Shown here one piece after another: positions 10,742 through 19,700 of a stretch of DNA of 49,778 nucleotides (position 1 is the stretch's first letter; each line of letters begins with the position of its first letter). The position numbers and the translations under genes are program-made. The stretch covers positions 1 through 49,778 of the forward strand of contig JAAYSE010000008.1 of the NCBI GenBank assembly GCA_012524135.1, in the 5' to 3' direction. Under the pieces are notes generated by a model. It had not been told where the DNA came from. It searched no databases and saw nothing but the letters and a program-made list of their open reading frames with translations. This DNA comes from Candidatus Epulonipiscium sp. GTDB taxonomy: Bacteria; Bacillota; Clostridia; Lachnospirales; JAAYNZ01.

Positions 10742-11548
10742 ATGTTTTTTGCTGACTATCATTCTCATACTTATTTTTCTTCAGATAGTAACGCTTCCAT
10801 GGAAGACATGATACAAACTGGAATTAATCTAGGTTTAAAACAATTAGCATTTACCGATCATGTAGACTTCGATTATCCCAATTCTGATTATACTTTTGAA
10901 ATTGATTATAACGAGTATTTAAAACAATTTAAACAATATAAACTTAAATATAAAAATAAAATTGATTTGATTTTTGGTGTAGAAATAGGATTACAACCTC
11001 ATTTACAAGAAAAAATTTCCGATTTCATTACTCATTATCCTTTTGATTTTATTATTGGGTCTTCTCATGTCGTTCATAAATTAGATCTATATAACGGTGA
11101 TTTTTTCCAAGGAAAAGAACAAAAAAATGCATATTTACAATATTTTGAAGAAGTTTTAAAAAACATACATATCTTTAATGATTTTCAAGTTTATGGTCAT
11201 TTAGATTATATCATTCGCTATGGGAACTATAAGAATCCAGTTTTATCTTATGAAGATTATCAAAATATTATTGATGAAATTCTAAAAAATTTAATTCATA
11301 AAGGGCAAGGAATAGAATTAAATACTTCTGGATACCGCTATGGACTTAATCAATTTCATCCACAAACATCCATTTTAAAATCCTATAAACAATTAGGTGG
11401 CGAAATTATTACTGTAGGATCTGATGCCCACTACCCTCAAGATCTTTGTGCAAACTTTAAAGAAGCCTATGAAATATTAAAAGAAATTGGCTTTTCCTAT
11501 ATTACTATTTTTAAGAATCAAAAACCTGATTTTATTCCTATTCCATAA
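10742..11548 (+). CDS. PHP-domain phosphatase, histidinol-phosphatase (HisK/HisJ) type
   Basis: A 268-residue PHP-family metal-dependent phosphoesterase, the usual length for HisJ/HisK histidinol phosphatases. Metal-site motifs appear in order: DYHSHTYFSSDS, FTDHVDFDYP, GVEIGLQ, GSSHVV, YGHLDYI and TVGSDAHY. The family dephosphorylates L-histidinol phosphate in histidine synthesis, but no other his gene is near, so another phosphoester is possible. The ORF track begins at a GTG that overlaps the ribosome site; AAGGAG with an 8-base spacer points to the internal ATG used here. It is a single-gene unit, divergent from the Na/Pi transporter and ending at a bidirectional terminator. Confidence 0.85.
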   Translation: MFFADYHSHTYFSSDSNASMEDMIQTGINLGLKQLAFTDHVDFDYPNSDYTFEIDYNEYLKQFKQYKLKYKNKIDLIFGVEIGLQPHLQEKISDFITHYPFDFIIGSSHVVHKLDLYNGDFFQGKEQKNAYLQYFEEVLKNIHIFNDFQVYGHLDYIIRYGNYKNPVLSYEDYQNIIDEILKNLIHKGQGIELNTSGYRYGLNQFHPQTSILKSYKQLGGEIITVGSDAHYPQDLCANFKEAYEILKEIGFSYITIFKNQKPDFIPIP

Positions 11549-11612
11549 GATTCTATAAAGTAATTTCCATTAAATTAATAAAAGTTTCATCTTCCTTATA
11601 TTGCTGCTACCA

Positions 11613-11657
11613 ATATAAAAACAGCCTCCTTTTTAATAAACGAGGCTGTTTTTATAT
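11613..11657. terminator. Bidirectional terminator
   Basis: A perfect 16-bp stem (ATATAAAAACAGCCTC and its complement) lies between two convergent genes, with an A-tract on the left arm and a T-tract on the right arm. It can therefore serve the PHP gene on the plus strand and the symporter gene on the minus strand. Confidence 0.9.
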
Positions 11658-11661
11658 GATA

Positions 11662-13092
11662 CTAAATAATGGCTTTTTTATTAGCTAATTCTTTCTTAAT
11701 TTTTTCCATCGTCCATCCATCTAATTTATAAAATTGCATTGCAATAAGAGAAGCAATATGTCCTAATAAAGGTAAACCAAATAAAATAAATAAAATCGCA
11801 ATATAAAATTTATTATTCACAGGAGCATCCGGAGTAATAACTGCTTTATCATATCCAGCCCATGCAATCGCTAATCCCATAATAAATGTTGCAAATGATG
11901 AAATCATTTTATCTACAAACGAAAATAAAGTTCCTATCATACCTGGAATAAACCTCCCCGTTCGATAAGTTTCATAATCTGAACAATCAGCAATCATAGG
12001 AATTACAATATTCCCTGCCAAACTTCCCATTGCCTGCTGAATGGCAATAAATATTAATAAAAAAACAACACTAAAAGTAATCGTTGGCTTTGCTAATATT
12101 GGTGTTAGTATAATTAATGCTATAATCATAATCGTACTTATCCCTGTAGATATCACAAAAGATTTCTTTAACCCTGCCTTTTGAGCTCGATTCACTCCAA
12201 TAAAGGTAACTAATAACGTTGGAATAATAGATAAAAGAGAATATTTCCCCTGTAACTTAGAATTAATCAAAATATTAGAAAAGAAATATAACATACCACT
12301 TCGTAATGCTACAAGAGCTAATTTATCCGTAGAAGCCGCAATAATAAGCATTTGCAAAGGACGATTATGCTTTATTACATCTACATAATCTTTAAATCTA
12401 ATTTTAACAGCTTTTTCCCCTAATCCAAAAAATTCTGTTCTATCTTTTTGCCAGATACCAATAATAGCCAATATTGTTAATACAAAAGAAGCTGACATAA
12501 AAAGCAATGATACATCTTTCCATAAAATTGGATCAATTAATTTTTGAAGATATCTAGGAGCCATGACCGTCATAATAATAAAACTACTACCACTAAATAA
12601 TAACGCATTATATATTGCATCAAATAAAGTAAATAATGGACGTTGAGAAGGATCATTGGTCAGTGCTGCTTGTGCTCCTTTCGTGCAAGAAGTTTGAAAA
12701 GTATATCCTAGTACATAAATAAAGTACCAAATTGTAGTATAGATATATTTACTTTGATAAGCCCAATCAGTTGGTGTATGAAATATGGCCAATATCGATA
12801 CAAAAAGTACAATATTACCAGCGAGCATAAAGGGTCTAAACTTACCAAACTTTCCATCAGTTCGATCTAAGAAAAAACCTACAATAGGATCTGTAATACC
12901 ATCAAAGATACGCATGCTCGTAGCTATAAAGCCTACAACTACTGCAGATAACCCTAATATATTTTGAGTAAAAAAAGCATAATATCCAATAAGAACCATA
13001 GCAATATTCGTTGCTGTATTATTTAGAACAAAAAGACCAATCTGCCAAATCTTAGCACGATTATAATTTGTAACCATATTATTATTTTTCAT
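11662..13092 (-). CDS. GPH-family glycoside/glucuronide:cation symporter
   Basis: A 476-residue membrane protein with about 12 hydrophobic segments, belonging to the glycoside-pentoside-hexuronide (MelB/UidB) family. The cation-site region of the first helices is present (RIFDGITDPIVGFFLDRTDGKFGKFRPFM), as is the family's RTGRFIPG-type loop (SDYETYRTGRFIPGMIG). The adjacent upstream beta-glucuronidase gene, 38 bases away and cotranscribed, suggests that it imports glucuronides like UidB/GusB of enteric bacteria. That substrate is inferred from context. The ATG has AAGGGGGAATTATT upstream. It is the last gene of the two-gene operon. Confidence 0.88.
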   Translation of the reverse strand: MKNNNMVTNYNRAKIWQIGLFVLNNTATNIAMVLIGYYAFFTQNILGLSAVVVGFIATSMRIFDGITDPIVGFFLDRTDGKFGKFRPFMLAGNIVLFVSILAIFHTPTDWAYQSKYIYTTIWYFIYVLGYTFQTSCTKGAQAALTNDPSQRPLFTLFDAIYNALLFSGSSFIIMTVMAPRYLQKLIDPILWKDVSLLFMSASFVLTILAIIGIWQKDRTEFFGLGEKAVKIRFKDYVDVIKHNRPLQMLIIAASTDKLALVALRSGMLYFFSNILINSKLQGKYSLLSIIPTLLVTFIGVNRAQKAGLKKSFVISTGISTIMIIALIILTPILAKPTITFSVVFLLIFIAIQQAMGSLAGNIVIPMIADCSDYETYRTGRFIPGMIGTLFSFVDKMISSFATFIMGLAIAWAGYDKAVITPDAPVNNKFYIAILFILFGLPLLGHIASLIAMQFYKLDGWTMEKIKKELANKKAII

Positions 13093-13130
13093 AATAATTC
13101 CCCCTTGTTATCGAAATTAAATATAACTTG

Positions 13131-14933
13131 TTACGCTTTATAATTATTCGGTAATTCCCCCCATCTTTCTTTCAGTAAGTAAGCTGCACTTTTGGGTTGT
13201 CGTGATCGAGTAAAAATTCCTTTTTTATTACCATCCACCCGTAAAGGTCCCTCTGTTGTTTGAAAATCTGCAAAATTCCACACATGTTCTCCTATCACAT
13301 TTTCACAACGATCAAACATTTTATGATATTCACTCAAAAACTCAACTTGATATTCCTCTGAAAAAGTTACACTTGGTAGTTTATGAATTCCACTTACCGT
13401 ATCTGCACCATATTCAAAAAATAGAATAGGCTTCCCTAATTCAGAAAATTCCTGTAAATCTTTTTTGAATATTTCCATAGCGTCAACAAATTCTTCTCCT
13501 GCTTTTTCATACCAACCCCAATACCGATTCAAACCAATTACATCTACGAATTGATGAACTTTACATTCTTTCGCATTAATATACATAAAATTCGCATACG
13601 TAAGCGGTCTTTTTTGCAAATCTAAAGTACGTGCATAAGAGTAAATCTCTTGAAAATATTTTTCTGAATCTGGTGATTTACTATCTGGCTCATTGGTAAG
13701 GCACCACATAACAACGCAAGCATGATTTTTATCTCTTTTTATTAACCTTTCTATTTCTAATTTATGATAATTTAACGTTTCTTTTTGAACAATCTCCTGT
13801 GAAAAAATATCTACATGATCTACTTTCACTACTGCTTGAAAACCAACAGCAGCAACCTCATCTATAATTACAATTCCCTTTCTATCTGCCAATTCATAAA
13901 ATTCCTCTGCATAAGGATAATGCGATGTTCTTATGCTATTCGCATGAATCCAATCAAAAAGTTCAAAATCCCTAAGCATTACTACAGGATCATAACCACG
14001 ACCACGATATTCACTATCTTCATGTTTACCAAAACCTTTGAAATAAAAAGGTTCTCCATTGATCATAAATCGATTTTCTTTTACTTCTACTGTACGAATT
14101 CCTATATTAAGATAATAATCATCTAGAACTTCTTTATTTTGAAATATTTTTACTCTAAATTTATAAAGATATGCATCTTTAGGTTTCCAAAGAATTGGAT
14201 TTTCAATTATTATTTCTCCTGTTTTACCAATCATTTCTCCTACTAACTTTTTATTTTCATCATATACTTCTACCTGTACTTCATTTTTACCTGATGTTTC
14301 TATTTCATATTGAATCATTCCTACTTTATGATCTTTATCTATATTAGTAACAATAGTAATATCTTCAATTTTTTCTTTCGGCGTTACGACTAATTTAACA
14401 GGCCTATGAATACCAGCATAATTAAAGAAATCAAAATGTGGCAGTACTACTTTTCTACCATTCGATAACGTTTTCGTTCTTCCTATCGGAAGTGTAGTAA
14501 AATCAAGCAAATTACTAACTGCTACAACAACAATATTTTCCTCATCAAAATGAAGTACTTCTTCTAAATTAACAGCAAATGGCATAAATCCACCTTTATG
14601 GGTTCCCATATTGGTACCATTAATCCATACTTGACACCCATGTGTTACAGCACCAAAACGCAATTCCAAATTTTTATCTTTCCATTCCGAAGGAACAAAA
14701 AAACTTTTTTCATACCATATATAACCCGCATAATCTCTTATTTTCTTATCCGTAAAAATATCATTAAAACTAGAAGGTACAGCCATTGTTATAGGATCAG
14801 GCAAACCATTCATCCATTTTTTTTGATATCCATCATTTTTCTCATCAATTTGAAACTTCCAAAGTCCACTTATATCAACAACATATCTTTTTGATGTTTC
14901 TCTCGGATAAAGCATTGAATCATATATTTTCAT
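13131..14933 (-). CDS. uidA: Beta-glucuronidase, glycoside hydrolase family 2
   Basis: Hydrolyses beta-D-glucuronides to glucuronate and an aglycone. At 600 residues it matches E. coli GusA in length, with a sugar-binding jelly roll (about 15-185), an Ig-like domain (about 185-285) and a TIM barrel. The acid/base is Glu415 in CLTNEPD, the nucleophile is Glu507 in FFEYGAD, and Asn569-Lys571 in GNKKGIF is the N-x-K motif that binds the glucuronate carboxylate, which separates true glucuronidases from GH2 galactosidases. The loop between AVGFQA and QKETLNYH is about as long as the E. coli active-site loop. No signal peptide, so cytoplasmic. The start is set at MKIYDS because AAGGAGAATTGCG precedes it. 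Confidence 0.95.
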   Translation of the reverse strand: MKIYDSMLYPRETSKRYVVDISGLWKFQIDEKNDGYQKKWMNGLPDPITMAVPSSFNDIFTDKKIRDYAGYIWYEKSFFVPSEWKDKNLELRFGAVTHGCQVWINGTNMGTHKGGFMPFAVNLEEVLHFDEENIVVVAVSNLLDFTTLPIGRTKTLSNGRKVVLPHFDFFNYAGIHRPVKLVVTPKEKIEDITIVTNIDKDHKVGMIQYEIETSGKNEVQVEVYDENKKLVGEMIGKTGEIIIENPILWKPKDAYLYKFRVKIFQNKEVLDDYYLNIGIRTVEVKENRFMINGEPFYFKGFGKHEDSEYRGRGYDPVVMLRDFELFDWIHANSIRTSHYPYAEEFYELADRKGIVIIDEVAAVGFQAVVKVDHVDIFSQEIVQKETLNYHKLEIERLIKRDKNHACVVMWCLTNEPDSKSPDSEKYFQEIYSYARTLDLQKRPLTYANFMYINAKECKVHQFVDVIGLNRYWGWYEKAGEEFVDAMEIFKKDLQEFSELGKPILFFEYGADTVSGIHKLPSVTFSEEYQVEFLSEYHKMFDRCENVIGEHVWNFADFQTTEGPLRVDGNKKGIFTRSRQPKSAAYLLKERWGELPNNYKA

Positions 14934-15001
14934 CGCAATTCTCCTTTTCATAATTTCTACCTATACCATAATCCAAAAACTAATTTTCGGCTATCACAAT
15001 C

Positions 15002-15045
15002 TTGACATTATGTATAAAAATATTGCATATTGATTGACTTTATGA
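15002..15045. promoter_or_regulatory. TTGAC direct repeats in the uidA-araC divergent region
   Basis: The sequences TTGACATTATG and TTGACTTTATG start 32 bases apart, close to three helical turns, in the 195-base gap between uidA and the AraC gene. They could be direct-repeat sites for the AraC regulator, or promoter -35 boxes for it: TTGACA is followed after 18 bases by CATATT. Confidence 0.35.
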
Positions 15046-15128
15046 TAATCTTTATACAAGCAAAAACTTTGTTTAACGATTATTATTTATTTTTTCTAGT
15101 AAAAAACTATTATTGTAGGTGAAATATT

Positions 15129-16232
15129 ATGCATATAAACGAAACAAATGCTATTTCCGATATTTATAAAACTTGTTATCTTCTTCATATAACTTCAAAA
15201 ATGAATGTACAATTTATTGACATTTCAAAAAACTCCTCCTTCCAAATGAACTGGATTCAAATACCTAAAATAATAGAAACCTTAACAAATGTAAGCAATC
15301 CATATATCCTGGATTTCTTTCAAACCAAACCACCCACACAGTACCTTTTTATTACTGATACTTTTAACCTTTGTTATTTAGCAGTGGGAAAATGGAAACA
15401 AAACATTTATCAAGGTGTCATTATTATAGGTCCTTTTTTATTTGACATTCCTAATCATGTTTTTATTTTGAATATTCTCGAAAAAAATCAACTAGACATT
15501 CGAAAAAAACTTCAACTAGAAAATTTTTATCAAAGTTTGACCATAACAACGCCTGAAACTTATTCTTATCTAGGACATTTAATGGTTAATTTATGTACCC
15601 GTCCTTTTATTCATGGGCAAATGATCTTTTCGAATACCCATGAATTCCAACAACAAATACATGTAAAACCAAGTACCGATGACCGGAAAGAACAATCAAG
15701 TATTGTTTTACGATATCAGTTACAAAATAAGTTATCAAAAGCTGTTGAAAAAGGTGGCGTACATCCAGTATATATTCATAACGTTTCTGATAAATTTGCT
15801 ATATTGATTGAAAAAACCAACAGTATTGAAGAGCTAGAAAACCTCCAACATAAAATGATATCCGACTATTGTGATATGGTAAAAAACTTATCTACTGCTG
15901 GTTATAGTCCTATCGTTAGAAATGCAATCGATGAAATTAATCTCAATTTTAATACCCCTTTATCTTTAATTAGTATTGCGAAACATATTAAAACAAACCC
16001 TTCTCATCTTTCCCGACAATTTAAAAAAGAAACAAAAATGACAATTACTGAATTTATTAATAAAAAAAGAATCGAAGAAGCAAAATTTTTAATTCATATG
16101 AAAACAGCTTCTATTACTGAAATAGCTTTACTTGTTGGTTTCGAAAGTCATTCCTATTTTTCTTCTATATTTAAAAAATTAACCTCTATGACACCTTCTG
16201 AATATAAAACTCATTTAAATATGGATGAATAA
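15129..16232 (+). CDS. AraC-family transcriptional regulator
   Basis: A 367-residue regulator. The last 100 residues hold two helix-turn-helix units (SLISIAKHIKTNPSHLSRQFKKE and ITEIALLVGFESHSYFSSIFKK) ending in MTPSEYKTH, the standard AraC/XylS signature. The N-terminal about 250 residues form no domain I can name with confidence; segments such as YLFITDTFNLCYLAVGKW and GVIIIGPFLFDIP resemble the sensor region of Gram-positive AraC regulators such as the YSIRK-antigen type. It is divergent from the uidA operon, so it most likely activates it in response to a glucuronide; this is inferred from position. The ribosome site AGGTGAAATATT is weak. Confidence 0.9.
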   Translation: MHINETNAISDIYKTCYLLHITSKMNVQFIDISKNSSFQMNWIQIPKIIETLTNVSNPYILDFFQTKPPTQYLFITDTFNLCYLAVGKWKQNIYQGVIIIGPFLFDIPNHVFILNILEKNQLDIRKKLQLENFYQSLTITTPETYSYLGHLMVNLCTRPFIHGQMIFSNTHEFQQQIHVKPSTDDRKEQSSIVLRYQLQNKLSKAVEKGGVHPVYIHNVSDKFAILIEKTNSIEELENLQHKMISDYCDMVKNLSTAGYSPIVRNAIDEINLNFNTPLSLISIAKHIKTNPSHLSRQFKKETKMTITEFINKKRIEEAKFLIHMKTASITEIALLVGFESHSYFSSIFKKLTSMTPSEYKTHLNMDE

Positions 16233-16279
16233 AAAATCGGAGTCAATATCCATATTCTAGATATTGACTCCGATTTTTT
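16231..16279. terminator. Bidirectional terminator between araC-type gene and mnmA
   Basis: A perfect 19-bp stem (AAAAAATCGGAGTCAATAT and its complement) with an 11-base loop. A-tract and T-tract flank both sides, so it works in either direction. It overlaps the stop codons of both genes. Confidence 0.93.
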
Positions 16280-17357
16280 ATTCAATAGTACCTCCACCAA
16301 GAACGTAATCTCCGTCATAAAATACAACCGATTGTCCTGGAGTAATTGCTCTTTGTGGTTCATCAAAAATACACTCTAAGGTATCTTCTTTTATTTTTCG
16401 AATGGTACAGGAAGCTGGAGTATGACTATATCGTATTTTCCCCTTTACTTGCATAGAAGTTGTAAGATCTGGAATCATCATAAAATTAAGATCCGTAGCA
16501 TAAAGACGATCTTTAAATACATCTTCTGCCTCTCCCAATACTACTTCATTGGTTTGTGGTCGTAAAGCAATAACATACATAGGCTTGCCGAACGAAATTC
16601 CTAAGCCTTTTCGTTGCCCTACCGTATATCGAATCAATCCTTGATGTTGTCCTAATATATTTCCTTTTGTATCTACAAAATTCCCTTTTGGTGCTACTTG
16701 ATTTGTTGCTTCTTCAATAAAACGTCCATGATCATTATCGGGAATAAAACAGATTTCTTGACTATCTGGCTTATTAGCAACGTTAAGGCCTATTTTCTTA
16801 GCTATCTTTCTTACTTCTTCTTTCGTAAATTCTCCAACTGGCATTAATGTATGCGCCAATTGATCTTGAGTCAAATTATACAGAGCATACGTTTGATCTT
16901 TTTGAGCTGTGACTGATTTTTGTAGTGTATAACGCTTTGTTTTTGGATGTTGGACCACCCTTGCATAATGCCCAGTAGCAATATAATCAGCTCCTAATTG
17001 CAATGACTTTCGAAGTAAGGATTCCCATTTTACATAACGATTACAAGCAATACAAGGATTGGGTGTTCTACCTTGATTATATTCTTTTACAAAATATTGA
17101 ATAACATGTTTATTAAAATCATCTTTAAAATTCATTACATAATAAGGAATATTTAACGCTTGAGCTACTCGACGAGCATCTTCTACCGCAGATAATCCAC
17201 AACAACCACTTTGACATTCTTTTTTTTCTTGACTTTCCCCTTGCCAAATTTGCATTGTTACACCAATTACATCATACCCTTGTTCTTTTAACAAATAGGC
17301 TGCTACTGAACTATCAACGCCTCCTGACATACCTACCACTACTTTGGGTGTTGTCAT
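16278..17357 (-). CDS. mnmA: tRNA-specific 2-thiouridylase
   Basis: Activates U34 of Lys, Glu and Gln tRNAs with ATP and inserts sulfur to form 2-thiouridine. The 359-residue protein has the PP-loop [15 protein letters not shown] at the N-terminus, first catalytic cysteine in [13 protein letters not shown] (Cys102 or Cys105 region), GHYARV, and second cysteine in [11 protein letters not shown]. The C-terminal beta-barrel has [13 protein letters not shown] and the final [21 protein letters not shown]. It follows nifS and nifU, which supply the sulfur, 17 bases after nifU. The stop codon lies within the arm of a bidirectional terminator. GAGGAAATAAA precedes the ATG. Confidence 0.97.
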   Translation of the reverse strand: MTTPKVVVGMSGGVDSSVAAYLLKEQGYDVIGVTMQIWQGESQEKKECQSGCCGLSAVEDARRVAQALNIPYYVMNFKDDFNKHVIQYFVKEYNQGRTPNPCIACNRYVKWESLLRKSLQLGADYIATGHYARVVQHPKTKRYTLQKSVTAQKDQTYALYNLTQDQLAHTLMPVGEFTKEEVRKIAKKIGLNVANKPDSQEICFIPDNDHGRFIEEATNQVAPKGNFVDTKGNILGQHQGLIRYTVGQRKGLGISFGKPMYVIALRPQTNEVVLGEAEDVFKDRLYATDLNFMMIPDLTTSMQVKGKIRYSHTPASCTIRKIKEDTLECIFDEPQRAITPGQSVVFYDGDYVLGGGTIE

Positions 17358-17374
17358 TTTATTTCCTCGTTTCT

Positions 17375-17806
17375 TTATTCTTTTATCTCTTCCTCTTCAT
17401 TAATATCCTTTTTAGGTGGTTCTAAACCTTCTATTTTAATATGGTTTTTTTGTGCATAATCCCATAATGCGGCATGCAAAGCTTCTTCTGCTAATAAAGA
17501 ACAATGTACTTTCACTGGTGGAAGTCCATCTAAGGCTTCTACTACCGCTTTATTCGTTACTTTTAAGGCTTCTTCTATCGTCTTACCTTTCACTAGTTCA
17601 GTAGCAATGCTACTCGTAGCAATAGCAGCTCCACATCCAAATGTTTTAAATTTTACATCTGTAATGATATCATCTTCCACTTGCAAGTACATTCTCATAA
17701 TATCACCACATTTAGCATTTCCCACTGTTCCAACTCCACTAGCTTCTTCAATTTCGCCCATATTTCTAGGATTCATAAAATGATCCATTACTTTTTTAGT
17801 ATACAT
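17375..17806 (-). CDS. nifU: Iron-sulfur cluster scaffold protein, NifU/IscU family
   Basis: A 143-residue scaffold on which Fe-S clusters are assembled. The three ligand cysteines are visible: Cys33 in GNAKCGD, Cys58 in FGCGAAIA, and Cys102 in [12 protein letters not shown]. The Asp next to the first Cys (CGD) is the usual labile-cluster residue. After the IscU fold there is a short acidic tail (about residues 125-143, [15 protein letters not shown]) with no known role. The NifU Fe-S and C-terminal Nfu domains of nitrogen-fixing bacteria are absent, so this is the short Clostridia form. It lies 24 bases after nifS in the Rrf2-nifS-nifU-mnmA operon. Confidence 0.95.
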   Translation of the reverse strand: MYTKKVMDHFMNPRNMGEIEEASGVGTVGNAKCGDIMRMYLQVEDDIITDVKFKTFGCGAAIATSSIATELVKGKTIEEALKVTNKAVVEALDGLPPVKVHCSLLAEEALHAALWDYAQKNHIKIEGLEPPKKDINEEEEIKE

Positions 17807-17830
17807 GATAGCACCTCTTTCTTTGGTTCT

Positions 17831-19009
17831 TTATCGTTGTGAATGTAAAAAATCTTCATATAAGGGAGACATATCCCGTAATCGTTGTACCACTTGGGGT
17901 AAAACCTCTAACACCTCATCCATTTCTTCCTTTGTATTTTCTGAACCTAATGTAAGCCGAAGAGAACCATGTGCAATTTCATGAGGAAGGCCAATAGCTA
18001 AAAGTACATGTGAAGGATCTAAAGATCCGGAAGTACAAGCAGAACCACTAGAGGCAAAAATTCCATGCATATCCAAAGCAATTAGTAAAGATTCTCCTTC
18101 AATAAATTGAAAACTAAAATTGATATTCCCTGGAAGCCGTTCTGTAGGATGTCCATTTAAACGTACATAAGGAATTTTCTCTTGCACTCCTTGAATTAAA
18201 TAGTCTCGAAGTTGAATTATTTTTTTATTACTAGTTTCCATTTCTTCTATAGATAATTCAAGGGCCTTGGCTAATCCAACAATAGCTGGAACATTTTCCG
18301 TTCCTGCCCGGCGATTTCTTTCTTGAGCTCCCCCATGAAGTAAAGAACGAATCTTAATCCCTTTTCGAATATATAAAACTCCTATCCCCTTTGGACCAAA
18401 TAATTTATGTCCTGATAAAGATAAAAGATCAATATTCATTTTTTTCACATCAATGGGAATATGTCCTACAGCTTGTACAGCATCTGTATGAAAAATGATA
18501 TTATGCTCTTTAGCTACTTGCCCAATCGCCTCAATCGGTTGAATGGTTCCAATTTCATTATTCGCATACATAATACTAATCAAAATGGTATCTTTTCGAA
18601 TTGCATTTTTTAAATCTTCAATCGATATTTGTCCGTACTCATCTACCGGTAAGTAAGTCACTTCATAGCCTTTCTTCTCTAAATATTGACACGTATGAAG
18701 AACAGCATGATGCTCTATATTTGATGTAATAATATGTTTTCCTTTCTTTTCATAAGCTTCAGCAATCCCTTTAATAGCCCAGTTATCTGATTCTGTCCCT
18801 CCACTAGTAAAAAATACTTCCTCACTAGTAGCACCTAATGCTTGAGCTACTGTAGTTCTAGCTTCATCTAATGCTTTTCTATTAATACGAGCTACCTCAT
18901 AAATACTAGAAGGATTGCCAAATTGTTGAGTAAAATAAGGCAACATAACATCCACTACTTCTGACCGAGTAGGAGTGGTAGCTGCATGATCTAAATATAT
19001 TTTATTCAT
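17831..19009 (-). CDS. nifS: Cysteine desulfurase, NifS/IscS type
   Basis: A PLP enzyme that takes sulfur from cysteine as a persulfide for Fe-S clusters and tRNA thiolation. At 392 residues it has the expected length. Features are YLDHAATTPT at the N-terminus, SNIEHHAV, the PLP lysine Lys202 in SLSGHKLFGPKG, RAGTENVPAIVG, and the persulfide Cys325 in SSGSACTSGSL. That last loop is long, as in group I desulfurases that serve IscU. The ORF-track start is a GTG inside the ribosome site; AAAGGAG with an 8-base spacer supports the ATG three codons later. It is 18 bases after the Rrf2 gene. Confidence 0.96.
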   Translation of the reverse strand: MNKIYLDHAATTPTRSEVVDVMLPYFTQQFGNPSSIYEVARINRKALDEARTTVAQALGATSEEVFFTSGGTESDNWAIKGIAEAYEKKGKHIITSNIEHHAVLHTCQYLEKKGYEVTYLPVDEYGQISIEDLKNAIRKDTILISIMYANNEIGTIQPIEAIGQVAKEHNIIFHTDAVQAVGHIPIDVKKMNIDLLSLSGHKLFGPKGIGVLYIRKGIKIRSLLHGGAQERNRRAGTENVPAIVGLAKALELSIEEMETSNKKIIQLRDYLIQGVQEKIPYVRLNGHPTERLPGNINFSFQFIEGESLLIALDMHGIFASSGSACTSGSLDPSHVLLAIGLPHEIAHGSLRLTLGSENTKEEMDEVLEVLPQVVQRLRDMSPLYEDFLHSQR

Positions 19010-19027
19010 TTTCTTCACTCCTTTACT

Positions 19028-19477
19028 CTATATATAATACATATCTGTTGCTTGTGCATATGCTTGTTTATAATCATCTACTAAATCTTGTAATGTAATA
19101 TTGTCTACAACTTTATTAATACTATCGCGTATCTTTAACCAAATAGACTTGGTTACACAATAATCAGCTTGCAAACATTCTATTTTTTTATCTTCCATAA
19201 CACAATCCACGGGTGCTAAAGATCCTTCTAAAGTTCGAAGAATATCTCCTACTGTGATTTCTTGAGGAGGTTTAGCAAGCATATATCCGCCTTGAGCTCC
19301 TCTCATACTCTCTACTAGACCCGCTTTACGTAAAATAGCAATCAATTGTTCTAAATAATATTCTGATATATGCTGACGTTCAGCAATACTATTTAAAGCA
19401 ATATGTCCATTTTGTCCATGAATAGCTAAATCCAACATTGCTTTTAAACCATAACGTCCTTTGGTTGACAATTTCAT
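19028..19477 (-). CDS. Rrf2-family regulator, IscR-like
   Basis: A 149-residue winged-helix regulator. MKLSTKGRYGLKAMLDLA opens the domain, the recognition region is ISEYYLEQLIAILRKAGLVESMRGAQGGYML, and three cysteines (Cys92, Cys101, Cys107) sit where IscR ligates its [2Fe-2S] cluster, though their spacing of 9 and 6 differs from IscR's 6 and 6. As first gene of an Rrf2-nifS-nifU-mnmA operon it very likely senses Fe-S status and represses its own operon. CymR-like cysteine regulators are the alternative, but those lack the cysteine triad. AGAGGTGAAAAT is the ribosome site. Confidence 0.93.
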   Translation of the reverse strand: MKLSTKGRYGLKAMLDLAIHGQNGHIALNSIAERQHISEYYLEQLIAILRKAGLVESMRGAQGGYMLAKPPQEITVGDILRTLEGSLAPVDCVMEDKKIECLQADYCVTKSIWLKIRDSINKVVDNITLQDLVDDYKQAYAQATDMYYI

Positions 19478-19524
19478 ATTTTCACCTCTTTAATTCCTAC
19501 CTATTGACTCGGCTTTCTATAGTT

Positions 19525-19554
19525 AGAATAGCACGTTCCTTTTTTTCTGTCAAT
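19525..19554 (-). promoter_or_regulatory. Promoter of the Rrf2-nifS-nifU-mnmA operon
   Basis: Minus strand has a perfect TTGACA, a 17-base spacer, then TATTCT (4 of 6), about 50 bases upstream of the Rrf2 start. An imperfect CTAT...ATAG inverted repeat lies just downstream and could hold the autoregulatory site; I cannot define it well. Confidence 0.65.
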
Positions 19555-19599
19555 AGATTTTCATATAAAAACTTTTCTCAATACTTTTTAAATAAATTA

Positions 19600-19628
19600 T
19601 GGAAATTTTTTATATTATTTGATATAAT
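19600..19628 (+). promoter_or_regulatory. Candidate promoter of the HAD hydrolase gene
   Basis: TGGAAA, 17 bases, perfect TATAAT, about 70 bases before the HAD start codon. The -35 box matches at 4 of 6 positions. Confidence 0.4.
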
Positions 19629-19700
19629 TTTATCTATTATTATTTACAACAAATAAATTTTAAATATATAAAATAATGATACCTATTGAAGGAGGTTTTT

